Shown here: piece after piece, positions 54,299 to 64,000 of the stretch
Numbering within the stretch: position 1 is the stretch's first letter
Layout of the letters: each line of letters begins with the position of its first letter
Assembly (NCBI GenBank): GCA_018398575.1
Contig: JAGTXZ010000018.1
Span: forward strand, 2,108,001 to 2,172,000
Length of the DNA: 64,000 nt
Direction: 5' to 3'
Source of the DNA: Ampelomyces quisqualis
Lineage: Eukaryota > Ascomycota > Dothideomycetes > Pleosporales > Phaeosphaeriaceae
Program-made: the position numbers and the translations under genes
The notes under the pieces: generated by a model
Told to the model about the DNA's origin: nothing
Seen by the model: only the letters and a program-made list of their open reading frames with translations
The model's database searches: none

Positions 54299-54834
54299 GC
54301 TACGTCCGAGAGGACTAATGAAGTGGAATAGTATTTACGACTGTGCCTTCTAGTCCCGCCGGGACGCATACTGTCCTCCTATGTGACTATACATATCATG
54401 CGGCGAAGCACGTGCGAGATCAAAGCTTTCCGCAGCTTAGCAGAGGTACCTAAGGAATGAAATAAAACTCAGGCTTACCCTGCAAGAGAACCGGTTGTTG
54501 TCAAGATATGTCCTGGAACCAGAGAGCCTCTTTGGAAGTGACTGCACATCCTCTAGCTTGCCTTCGAAGGTCACCTTAGGAGCCATGTGAGAACACAATG
54601 CGAAAAGTATATTTTACCGTTTACGCGCTGATCGTGTCAAGTGAATCTAGCTTGATGCAACTCACTCTATCTTCATTGGAGGCAGAACAGGCTTTCAGCC
54701 AACCGCGAGCTAGGCGCTTTCTCTCCCCAGCCGTATAAACACCCTGCTCGTACATCCCATCAACTCGTCTTTCTCACCGCAGGCACAACTTCGCAGGGAC
54801 TCAGCATCAATACACGCACTACGAATTGAAGAGC
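54299..54834. promoter_or_regulatory. Promoter region with TATA-like box
   Basis: About 540 bp. A TATA-like sequence gtataaaca at about 54734 lies ~100 bp upstream of the next start codon, and a pyrimidine-rich leader (actcgtctttctcaccgc) follows. No gene seen in the rest. Confidence 0.5.
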
Positions 54835-55524
54835 ATGACTAAAACTTCGAGTTTGACATCGGTCGATACGATGGTATCGCCAATTGGCAACGATAACACT
54901 GCAGCAATTCCACGTACAGGGCAGCACGTCGACAATCATACGATCTTCGCATCTGTCGAAGCAAGCATGCCAGTGAAGAAGACGTCATCGATCGCCGCTG
55001 CTGGCTCCAACAACGACGAAGAAGCTCATCATCAGGACCCGGCTATCGGACACTATCCAGCCCTCACATTCACATTCACTGATCCTGCCCCAGCCTCCAA
55101 CACACTCGCCTCGAACACTCCTAGAACGACAGGCCCATCCAGGATATATCCAGCCCGTTCAGCACCTGTGCATCAACCCTACCCTATTCGTCAACTTCCG
55201 GAGTTCAATCTAGATGAAATCCGCTCCGTCTTTCCATGCGACCTTCCTCCCCGTCCCCAGCCAAAACGCAAACGTCTCACTCGTATGTTCCGCTCTCGAG
55301 CAGGTTCGAACGAAGAAATTGAGCTCAGTAGCCCGGTGTCGTCCCCAGAGAGCTTCTGGGCGTTTATTGTCAAAGACTGGCATTTCTGGCTTGCTGTATT
55401 GCTGTGGGTCGTGTGCATTGGGTTGGCGGGAATAGTGTATCAGGGAGTAAAGGCTCAGAGCGAGATAGCGATGGACGGAACGGACCCTATGGGTGATCAT
55501 GGGGGATTTCAGGAGGGGATTTGA
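54835..55524 (+). CDS. Small C-terminally anchored membrane protein, unknown
   Basis: Single exon of 229 residues from MTKTSSLTSVDTM. A long hydrophilic, Ser/Pro/Thr-rich N-terminal part is followed by a basic patch (PQPKRKRLTRMFRSRAG) and one membrane segment (HFWLAVLLWVVCIGLAGIVYQ) near the C-terminus, then a short acidic tail (DGTDPMGDHGGFQEGI). The positive residues before the segment predict a cytosolic N-terminus. No family recognised. It resembles the protein at 43779-44393 only in architecture. Function unknown. Confidence 0.6.
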   Translation: MTKTSSLTSVDTMVSPIGNDNTAAIPRTGQHVDNHTIFASVEASMPVKKTSSIAAAGSNNDEEAHHQDPAIGHYPALTFTFTDPAPASNTLASNTPRTTGPSRIYPARSAPVHQPYPIRQLPEFNLDEIRSVFPCDLPPRPQPKRKRLTRMFRSRAGSNEEIELSSPVSSPESFWAFIVKDWHFWLAVLLWVVCIGLAGIVYQGVKAQSEIAMDGTDPMGDHGGFQEGI

Positions 55525-55763
55525 GGTATCAAGGCAAAGGGTATAAGAGCTTGCAAGGCGAGAATTTGAGATCACGGGTGTACTGTACATTGCAGCGAAC
55601 AGAGTCCTAAGAGCATGGGGTTTCGATGGTGAGAGAGCGTATTGACATGTCGAGGAGGAATATAAACATTAAAGATTACGCATTACACGTCGACAAAGGA
55701 AACTATCACGTACAAAGGTCGCGTTGATGTGCTTATCCAAGCAATCGTATCATCGCATCGACC

Positions 55764-57932
55764 TCAAATTGATAGCTTAATCTGCACGGTACGCGCAATG
55801 CTCGGAACACCATGGGCATCGAGTACGAACAGGTAGTATGCGCCAGGAATGAGGACGCCGCTGTCATTTGGCAGTGTAATGGTTGCGCGAGCATTGTCGA
55901 AAGTGACATTCGTGAGAGGAATGCGGCGCTGATCGCTGTTGACAGAGTGCGTAACACTACCCATACGAACAAGAGTGTACTGAAAACCCTTTGCCAGACC
56001 TTGCATCGTGACAGTGAGCCTCCCACCGACTTTGACGCTCGTGTCACTGAGAGCTGAGATCGTGGGTCGCTTGGCGTCTGAGCCATCTGCATTGAATAGG
56101 TAAGGAGGTGAGAAGATCTGGCCGTCTGCGTGGTCCACGAGTTTATTGCAATTGACTGAGCTTCGCCCAATCCTTCCGACGTAGCAAAGGCCACCTCCAC
56201 CACTGAAGACACGGCCATCGGCCAGAAGAATGTTGACTGCGTGGTAGTTTCGAGGTACTGCTTCAGGAGCGAGGGTCTTCCATGATTTGGTCGCTGGGTT
56301 GAAAAGTTCAGCGAACATGACGCCTCCATCGTCAGTAAATACCATAGAGCGACGCTGCCCACCTGACACAATTACAGTACCGTCTGGAAGAACAACGGCG
56401 TTGGAGAACCCGCGCGGGTACGCCATGTCGGAGATGCGCTCGACCTTGGGTTTGGCATTCGATTTATCAATGGTGATAATATGGGCACGAGCATTGGCGA
56501 GAATTTTGCCGGGCTCATACATAACGAAGACACCGCACATGGAAGCGCTGATTGGGTCACGCACTCCGGCAGCGACGTGAGATCCAGTTCCTGTAGTTCC
56601 GTACCAGTTCATTGCCTTGCTAGGGCCCGCTTGAAAGACAGAGCTGTTCTTCCAAGCGAAAAGCCAAGCGTGGTTGTCTTCTCTCCAGATACCCTCATCG
56701 TCTACAGTGAGCATTGGTGCAACCTTCGCGCCAGGAAGTGCTTTCCAGGCATTGCTTGCAGCATCGTATATTTCTCCGTCTTTGCCTTTGCTAGGGCCAG
56801 AGTAAGCGCCACCAATGGTGAAGATGCGGTTGTCGGAGGCTGTGACTGATGTCTGGTAGCCACGAGCCATTTTCATGTCAGGTCCGCGTGTGAATGCGTT
56901 CGTCTTTGGGTCATAGAAGCTAGTGGCCGATGCATCGGCGCCTCCTTGAACTAGAATGCGTCCGTCCTGAAGACTACTTATGGCAGGACAGAACATGTCG
57001 TGGTGGGTGTTGCTCATTGTTTGAGCCAAGACGGTGCCACTGATCAAAGTTAAGGTATATTCTACATTCATATGAGCTAAACTCACGAATTGAAGTTGTA
57101 GTCGGCAAATTGGGTGCGCCCACCCTCACCACCGAATGAATCTGCGCCCCAACTGGAGATTACTAGTAGTCTTTGTGAAGAGGGATACTCAAGAACCACG
57201 TATGCAGCGACAGGAATGACCGGAAGCCGGATCAAATCAGACCATGCTCCATTTTTAGCTGGCTCTGCAGCAATATCCTGTCGAATAACATCGAATTGCT
57301 TGTCAGTCGACCAAATCAGCATATCAGTACTTAGGTCAGCTTTTATGTGGCACACTTTCAGAGCAGAGTCGAATACCGCTTGCACACAAGTAGAGATTGT
57401 TGAACAGCGCTGTGCACAGTCATTGGGATTGGCTGCACCTCTGATGACTTGTGCGCTCTTGCCTCGGAGATCAGTATCTTTGCAAATTTTGTAAAATTTC
57501 TAAAGCAGGTGTGAGCGTGTTACAGGATTTGTCGTTCTTATTGCAACTTACACCACCGTTCCTGTATGCCGTCTCAATGTATGGACAACGCGCGATGTTG
57601 GTCTGTTCGGCTTGGATCACATTAAATCGATCGTTATCCACCCAGTTCAAGTTCTTCAAGCCCTTGAAGTGGCATGCCCGTGTCTGACTATCGCAGACCG
57701 CTTTGAAGCAGTCCATGCTTTGATCGCAACGTTTCGCGCATGCATTTGTTGAAGGAACATTCTGGATTACTGAGGTAGAACGACCAACAAGGTCAGTATT
57801 TGGGCAGATGCGGTATCTGATACGTGCAGTACCGGTGAAAACGATGTCGGCGCCTGAACAGGCATTGAGAGAGTGTGCGGTTCGGAAGAGAGTGACTGCG
57901 GTTAAAAAGCCGAAGGTACTGAGATGCAACAT
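55764..57932 (-). CDS. Secreted AA5-type copper-radical oxidase with two PAN/apple modules
   Basis: Three exons on the minus strand (57552-57932, 57087-57499, 55764-57039; introns 52 and 47 nt), 689 residues. A signal peptide (MLHLSTFGFLTAVTLFRTAHS) is followed by two Cys-rich PAN/apple-like modules (ICPNTDLVGRSTSVIQN...CAKRCDQSMDC and ICKDTDLRGKSAQVIRG...CAQRCSTISTC). A galactose-oxidase kelch domain begins at about residue 268. Active-site residues expected for the copper radical centre are present: Cys282 (DMFCPAIS) and Tyr307 (SFYD) as the crosslink pair, Tyr530-His531 (RNYHA) and His629 (SVTHS). The position equivalent to GalOx Trp290 is Phe314, which in AA5_2 relatives goes with non-galactose alcohol oxidation, so the substrate is probably not galactose. 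A DUF1929-like C-terminal domain ends the protein. A short gap relative to GalOx lies at GKIL-ANARAH. Confidence 0.9.
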
Positions 57933-60095
57933 GATAGAGCTGCAACTGCTTACCTTGAAGCAGTTGAACAAACGTTCTTGCGCGGCTCCACGTGGGACTA
58001 TATGTGGAAGGTAGCACACGATTCTGCGTTCCTGGATGGATCAATTGGCCCATGGCTCATGGCGAAACGATAGATCCTGATTCCTGCATCCGCGTAGTGG
58101 GCATGTGTTAGCGAAAAGAGGAACTATATCAAGGTTTTTTATTGTTTGCGAGTCAGTCCATCTGGCGCCACCTTGAACGAAACCCATCTTCACCCCACGG
58201 TGGCCCTTGTCATGGCGCTTGGTGTTCTTACAAACCCGCAGTCTCTTAACAGTGCCTCAGTGTACTGCATGTATCGAGAGGTCTATGCCTCTTGCTCTGC
58301 TGACCAAATCGTAGAGGAAACGACAACTAGTTAGATTTCTCCAAGACCATGGCTGCTTTGCGCTAGGCAGCATCGCCCATCTGTACTGAAGATCTCTCAG
58401 AACAGACGAAAATTTGTAGATGGAGAGCTGTGCGACTCGGAAGCATGTTAGAGAAGTGGCAGCCTTTCGCGAACATTCCTAGAAAAGCCCGGTGCTTGTA
58501 CCAGATCATCTAGTCAGGTTGGCGAGATGCAGGGATAAATGCCAACGCCGCACTCCTTGAATAGACTTTGCTGTCGAGGCTGCTAAGTTGATATAAATAG
58601 GGCAAGCTCACTCGCTGCTGTAAGGACTGTAATCATTATCACCTAAAGAAGACTACTAATTCGAACAAACACTGGTAAATGCCCGATGAAATACATCGCG
58701 AACACATGACGAAGGCTGTGCCTTGTCTGAATTAATAGGTGTTGGAACACATTACGTGTAGTGCTCTTCAATGATCAAATCGTTTGGGCCAAGCACAACA
58801 AGCCTTTCCGAAATCAGACCTTGTCCACATGAGGGTGCTGCGGGCTTATGTCTTTACACTGCCACAACTCATAACGAAAGGCGTGGAGTTTAATTTCGGT
58901 GGCGACGAATTGGGCAGCGGCAGCGCAGTGAGGCTCAGGCCAGGAGAGAGTTTGTCGGGGGGGCAACTATGGACAAGGATTTCGTGTCATGATCGGACAC
59001 AAGTCGGTATGTGGGGACCTGCAGATTTAGTATGCGCCGCTGGCTGTTGGTGAGATGGCTCCTCGGATTGTACCGAGATGGCGCGTGGGTGCGTCGCAGA
59101 TTCATCCATCGAAACTGGCGAACAGCGCGTGAGACTCCTCATTTGAGGTGGCGGCGCAGATGGCCCATTGAGGCTAAAAGAAGGGTTCGCGAGACTGTCA
59201 ATAATTGAACTCAGGAGAACTATGGGACGCATCACTCGGCTTTGCGCTGTTAGAGTGTGGTGTTGAAGAGAAAGGAGCTGACTAGTCCTAAAACTATTGA
59301 GAGAGCTGAGTCAGCAGCCCCAAATGTACTCGTCGAATTGCAGGTGCACCTGAAGCACCATAGTAATTGTATGCGTAGAGGCAAATTTATCATGAACGAA
59401 ACTTGATCACAAAGCCTAATGAACGAACACAGCACAGTTGATTGACGGAACAAAATTATTGTAAGATACAACAAACTCTGTCAAGAAATCCCATCAAGAT
59501 AGGAAACGGTAGCACCATTCCTTCGCGACGCGACGACTCCTCCGCCACCTACGTATGTCTACCTGATGCTCCGCGAGCAGCGACGCTCAAGCCAGACGTC
59601 TACACCAGCGAGTCAGCGACTCAAGCCGACACAAACGCCAGGCGTGCATCAAACCGCCTTCATCATGTTCCAAGGTCCTCCATCCATACGTAGAGCCAAA
59701 GTCCTAGGGCTAAGCTGCAATGGGCCGATCTGACATGCCTTGGGGCTGACCCAGCCGAGCCAGTTCAGACATGCCATCACTGCTACGAGCCCGAGCTCAG
59801 TTGTATCCCACGCCTTTGGCAGGCTGCCAGAGTGCATCGTCGTCGGGGTAGTTTTGGTGTTTCCGGCGATGGCATCATCGGAACCCTTGCGAATCGAACA
59901 CGCTCTGAGGTTGCGCGTCTGGGTGCCGTATTCATCGCTCCGAGTGCTTTGAGCAGAGGTTGTATTGCTCCGGACAGTAGTCCAGAAAAGCAACAGCAGT
60001 CACCCATAAGCCAAATCGTCCGCTACAAGAGTGGAAAAAAAGAATGGAGACGGAGAGGAGAGTACATTCGGGGACAGAAGGCCGAGATAAAGGTG
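57933..60095. other. Intergenic, no supportable gene
   Basis: About 2.2 kb. A good TATA-like box atataaatag at 58591 points rightward but is followed only by a very short open frame (MPDEIHREHMTK..., 18 codons from about 58,679). Other frames (58784-59053, 59649-59993) show no domain. Confidence 0.4.
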
Positions 60096-60461
60096 TCATG
60101 GGTAGTCGTAATCGGTGTTGCCATCGAAAAGATCCATGACGACTTGCAACATGGGTTCAAGAAGGCTTACTTCTTCGCCTGGTACACCACCAAAGTAGCG
60201 AATCCGTTCACTCTCTAGCACCTGATGTCGCTCTTGCTCATACGGAAGTCGGTTCTGCCAGGTAGGATAGGTCTTATGCCAGTGATTTGCTGATGCATTC
60301 GCGAACGGGTTGTGAAGGAACGGTTGAATTTGAGAATGTATCGTTTCCTGCGACGATGTGGTGTCGGTCGAGGTGCTTCGAGTATGATTTTGTATTTGTT
60401 TCTGGCCATCACGATGCCGCGGACGGCTTCTCGTCCGCTTTCTGTTGTGTCGTTTGCCCAT
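60096..60461 (-). CDS. Small basic conserved-looking hypothetical protein
   Basis: Single exon of 121 residues. N-terminus MGKRHNRKRTRSRPRHRDG is highly basic and resembles a recurrent start of short uncharacterised proteins in Dothideomycetes (from memory, not checked). The middle is hydrophilic with HWHKTYPTWQNRLPYEQERHQ, and the acidic end is EEVSLLEPMLQVVMDLFDGNTDYDYP. The pattern (basic head, Trp-containing helix, acidic LFDG tail) suggests a nucleic-acid- or protein-binding small protein, but no function can be assigned. No signal peptide or membrane segment. The start codon is in catggg context. The stop is close to the conserved-looking acidic end. Confidence 0.6.
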   Translation of the reverse strand: MGKRHNRKRTRSRPRHRDGQKQIQNHTRSTSTDTTSSQETIHSQIQPFLHNPFANASANHWHKTYPTWQNRLPYEQERHQVLESERIRYFGGVPGEEVSLLEPMLQVVMDLFDGNTDYDYP

Positions 60462-61130
60462 GGTGGTGGAAGATTGATTGCGACTGGGAAGTGAGAAAGC
60501 GGATGGCGAAAAGTCGCCTCCGCAAAGCGAAGACTACTGATGGGCTCGAAAAGTGCAAGCCACGTCAAGCAGAACCCACCTCGCTTTATACAAGACTACT
60601 TCGCGATGGCAGACAGGGTTTAGTCACAAGGCTGCAGTGACTCAGAGCCGCACGCAAGATGGTGTGAGCAAGGAAGGTGTCGGATGACAGCGAATCGGAC
60701 CCGCAGCTGACCCGTGACATGTGCTGATTGGTCAGATGACAGAAAACGTGGCGAGGCTTGGATTGGCGAAGTCGCTTTTGCAAGGAGTCACCCAACATCA
60801 AAACCTGCACAACACAGCTCAAGTACGAGTTTTACACCTCCTTTTCGCGACTCACACCGACACGAATCTTTCAGGAGGGCGCAATGCCATTGTCGGACGG
60901 GCTCTGCAGTCCTCCCCTCGCCTCCGCGCCCCTTATGAAGCATCCGAAGTGGCGGTGCGGGGGTCAGACGCTTGCGAACGGATGACTTGAACAGCACGCA
61001 CGAACTCGTCCGGTACTTCAGGATCAGGATACACCTCAACCCGCCACGCTAAAAACTTGGACTTTGCTCCGTGCCAAGCGTTTTAGCGCTGTTGGCTGGG
61101 CAAGCTGAGAATCCACCCCCTGAGCTTTTG
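60462..61130. other. Intergenic up to the AT-rich boundary
   Basis: About 670 bp of normal composition with no supportable gene. It ends with the words atccaccccctgagc / gtggtggtaggat, an imperfect inverted arrangement at the junction with the AT-rich block. Confidence 0.4.
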
Positions 61131-64000
61131 TGGTGGTAGGATGAGGTATTATTGCATTCTTACTACAATAGAATTAAGGTTAGTAGGGTTAAGAATACAA
61201 CACTTATTGTTGTAGTTCTAGAATAAAACATTATTGCATTAGTAGCATAATAAGATTGTAATTTGCAAAGTTAAGAATACATTAATAAGTAGTTAGGAAA
61301 TGCAGAATAAAGTTTTATTACATTACAAGCACAATAGAATTGTAGTGCAATACAGTAAATACATACCTACGTCCTAACACTAAAGGGTAAGATTATAGGA
61401 TTAATACTATAAAAAGGCTATCTTCTAAGGCAAATACTTGCCTATTAAATCTCTTAAACTATTAATAATAGCTACAAACTTCTATACATATAGTAGTAAG
61501 TAACTTCTGTTGCTATTTACTTTATTATTAACGCAATAATAGCACGCAGTAGTAACAACAATATACTCTCTTCTAATGTAATTATTGCTGCTATAAGACT
61601 CTAACTAGAGAATCTTATAATTAACAATAACAATAATATTGCATTATTAGAATATAATAAGACTATTAAGCTTAAAGATTCTAGGCTTAAAGGTAGTTAG
61701 ACAGTAATTCTGCTAAAGGATAAATCTATTGTAAGTACAAAACCTTATTGCAATTGTATTGTAACATTAATACATTATATTAGGAGGAGGATAACAGCTA
61801 GATTATTCTTATAGGCAGCTAGAATCTAGTTATTAGTTGTAAGGCATACATTGTTAATATATTACTAGAGTATTCTAAAACACATACTAAAGGATACACA
61901 TACCTTGTTAACGTTAAAGGCATAATAGAAGTAAATCTAAAGAATATAATTAAAGTAAGTCTGTTTAACTAAAGTTATTGCAATTTTAATAGTATTACAA
62001 GACGTTTAGTACTTAACTAAAGAAGTCTAGGCATATAAGCTAACTACGTGTCCTGCTCTTAATACAATAGTAATACGTTATACCTATATTACTATAGAGA
62101 TCTGTAGATGCACCTATCTACACTTAGACCTAAGGTCTATACTATATACCTCTGTAAGCAGCTTAATATAGGCCTTATTAAAGGAGCTATAAAATAACAA
62201 CTATAACTTAGCAGAGGCTTACATTAATATTGCAATAACAAGTCTATACTGCGCTACAGCCTAAAGATTTAAGGAAGGAAGAGCTTGTAACAATTAGAAG
62301 CCTAGATGTTAATTAGCAAAGAGAATCCTACGTAAACTAGTATAGTACGCCTATCTTATTGTATTAATCTTGTATTAACATTTAGTAGGATCTACTAGGT
62401 AACTGCTGCCCTTATATCTGTTGTGTTAATAACACTAGTAGGCTAGATAACTATAGATTGCATTACTATTGTTATGTTAAGCCTAATACAATTAATTAAG
62501 AAAAGTTTAATTTCTATATATCTAGGAGAATTGTATTGCTAACTATACCTACTGTATATAGGTAGGTTAAGAGCACTTCTTCTAGGAATAAGTATTATAG
62601 TAGGCAATAATCTTGCGTTGTTATTGCAATATTATGCTAACAGGACGTTAGAGATTAATTACCCCTAGGGCCAAAGGAAGGTAATACTCTACCTAGACAA
62701 CAAAGTAAGAATTATAATCTGTATTCCTTAGAATCTAGATTTATGTCCTTATATTGCATACTGCTTGCATAGGCAATATAATGTTACTTCTCTACCTCTA
62801 TCTAAGCTGCTGGGCTAGCTAACTAATAAGCTCCTTAAGGTTATAAAAAGATCTGTTTACCTAGACATAACAACAGGTAAGCTTATTAATAGCGCAAGAT
62901 TATTGCAATAATTAACCTTAGTAGCAAACTTTCTTAGCTTAGCAGAGCTTAAGGCTTTCTGCAACGCCTAACAAGCTACAAGTCTATTTTTAATACATTC
63001 TAGCTTTGCAAATATAGATTAGATTAGTTGTCTATTATACGCATAACGTATAAAGTTCTTTCCTTAGGGGCAAAGCGTTTGTAGTGTAGTTTTTAAGTAG
63101 AAGAGGAATTACAAGAACAAACTACCTAATAAGGTAATGTTTTTGCAATAAGCTTAAAAACTAATACTAATCTTATTGCAATAGAAGTATATCTAAGATA
63201 TCTTTAATAATAAAGATAGAGTTATAATTATTTACTTCTTACAAGTACTTGCTAGAGAGATGCCTTAAGCTTTAATCTTTTAAAGTAGATATGTCTTTTA
63301 AACGCATTAGGGAAACAGGCTTTAACAAGATTATCTTTGCAGTATAGTACCTAAAGTATAAGAAGAGTATATAAGCCTTTAGGTCTTATTGCAATACTAA
63401 TGCGTTATTATAGTTATAACCCTTGCAAGGATTATTATAAACTAAAACTACTGCTATACGTACCAAATAGGCTTCTAACGCCTTTTTAGTGCAATAGCAC
63501 GTAAGACTAGCAAGGAAGTAAAGTGGTTTTACCTGCATAGGTTAGGTTTCTAGGCTATAGTTATAGATATGTGTAGAAAGCAGATAGCTAGTATATATAC
63601 TAATTGAATAGCGTTAATGTAGTCTTAATGCAATACACAGGTCTTAGATACTACCTTTCCCTAATAGATCTATATTATTGCCTATAGGACTTCTATTGCA
63701 AGAACATTGTTTTGTTCTATTAAATTTATCTCTAAAGGAGTATTAATTAAGTAGCTAGTTAGGCTAGCAATAGTAGCACAGTATATAGGCGCATACAGGC
63801 AATCCTAGAAGCAGAATCCTTAATTAAGTACCTTAAGATATGTAATTAGTTAATACGTTAGTATTGCTAGGTTATTGCATAATTACGCTAACGCTGTACA
63901 GTTTATTTAACGCTAGTAGTTGCAGCGTAGGTAAAGCATAAGAAGTACCCTATTATTACTACTAGGCTTAATATGCATTGTTCTTGCATTCTAAACAACA
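61131..64000. repeat. AT-rich, RIP-like gene desert (runs off the window)
   Basis: Composition changes abruptly to very AT-rich with stops in all six frames; no ORF of about 60 codons or more begins after about 61,040. By reading every line I find no TCA and only one TGA (about 63,605) in 61145-64000, and only two CCA/two TGG, while ACA and GCA remain common. This is what strong C-to-T mutation in CpA context (repeat-induced point mutation) would leave. The original element could not be recognised by eye. No intact transposase or reverse transcriptase is present. Confidence 0.8.

Noticed and set aside
1..64000. tRNA genes
   Set aside because: I searched by eye for B-box-like GGTTCGANNCC words on both strands; the few matches (for example near 2975 and 12476) lie in coding or non-tRNA contexts without a fitting A box.
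61131..64000. Intact transposon in the AT-rich block
   Set aside because: Stops in every frame and no recognisable motif; only the mutational pattern supports a former repeat.

Overview
The window looks like nuclear DNA of a filamentous ascomycete, most likely Dothideomycetes/Pleosporales. The class is an inference from gene content and style. The evidence is many short introns (mostly 46-80 nt, GTAAGT-like donors), single-exon or few-exon genes on both strands with no operons, a Zn2Cys6 regulator, a fungal AA5-type copper-radical oxidase, and an AT-rich block at the right end with the features of repeat-induced point mutation (RIP). I found no tRNA, rRNA, CRISPR or plasmid-like feature.

Layout. 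0-5.3 kb: a divergent pair, a mitochondrial-type PPR protein (-) and a histidine acid phosphatase (+). 5.3-14.9 kb: a gene-poor stretch holding one orphan gene and a MIF-domain protein. It is bounded by two inverted copies of a ~97 bp sequence, which may mark an old inversion. 14.9-19.5 kb: the CENP-X/Mhf2 histone-fold protein, a GPI-type cupredoxin surface protein and an APH-fold kinase-like protein. 19.5-43.3 kb: the housekeeping core, with SDA1 (60S biogenesis), RSE1 (SF3b splicing subunit), an FMP42/SLC43-like transporter, YSH1 (mRNA 3'-end endonuclease), TAF4 (TFIID) and an HSPA12-like Hsp70, interspersed with orphan proteins. SDA1/RSE1 and YSH1/TAF4 share short divergent promoters. A ~317 bp MITE-like element lies upstream of the transporter. 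43.8-61 kb: accessory DNA, with two small C-terminally anchored membrane proteins, a low-complexity orphan, a minisatellite, an SDR, a broken DUF2306 membrane-protein gene, a Zn2Cys6 factor, a secreted PAN-galactose-oxidase-like enzyme and a small basic conserved orphan. 61.1-64 kb: a sharply bounded AT-rich desert with no ORF of about 60 codons or more.

The core genes serve gene expression (splicing, 3'-end formation, transcription initiation, ribosome assembly) but are not a pathway cluster. The 49-58 kb group (SDR, DUF2306 pseudogene, Zn2Cys6 factor, secreted oxidase) resembles a small metabolic neighbourhood that has begun to decay.

The points most worth a second look are the complete loss of TCA and near-complete loss of TGA in the AT-rich block, the inverted 97 bp duplication, the MITE-like element, the DUF2306 pseudogene, and the active-site changes in the AA5 oxidase and SDR. 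I did not identify a convincing wholly new multi-gene system. Exon boundaries were assigned by eye from reading frame, splice consensus and family resemblance.
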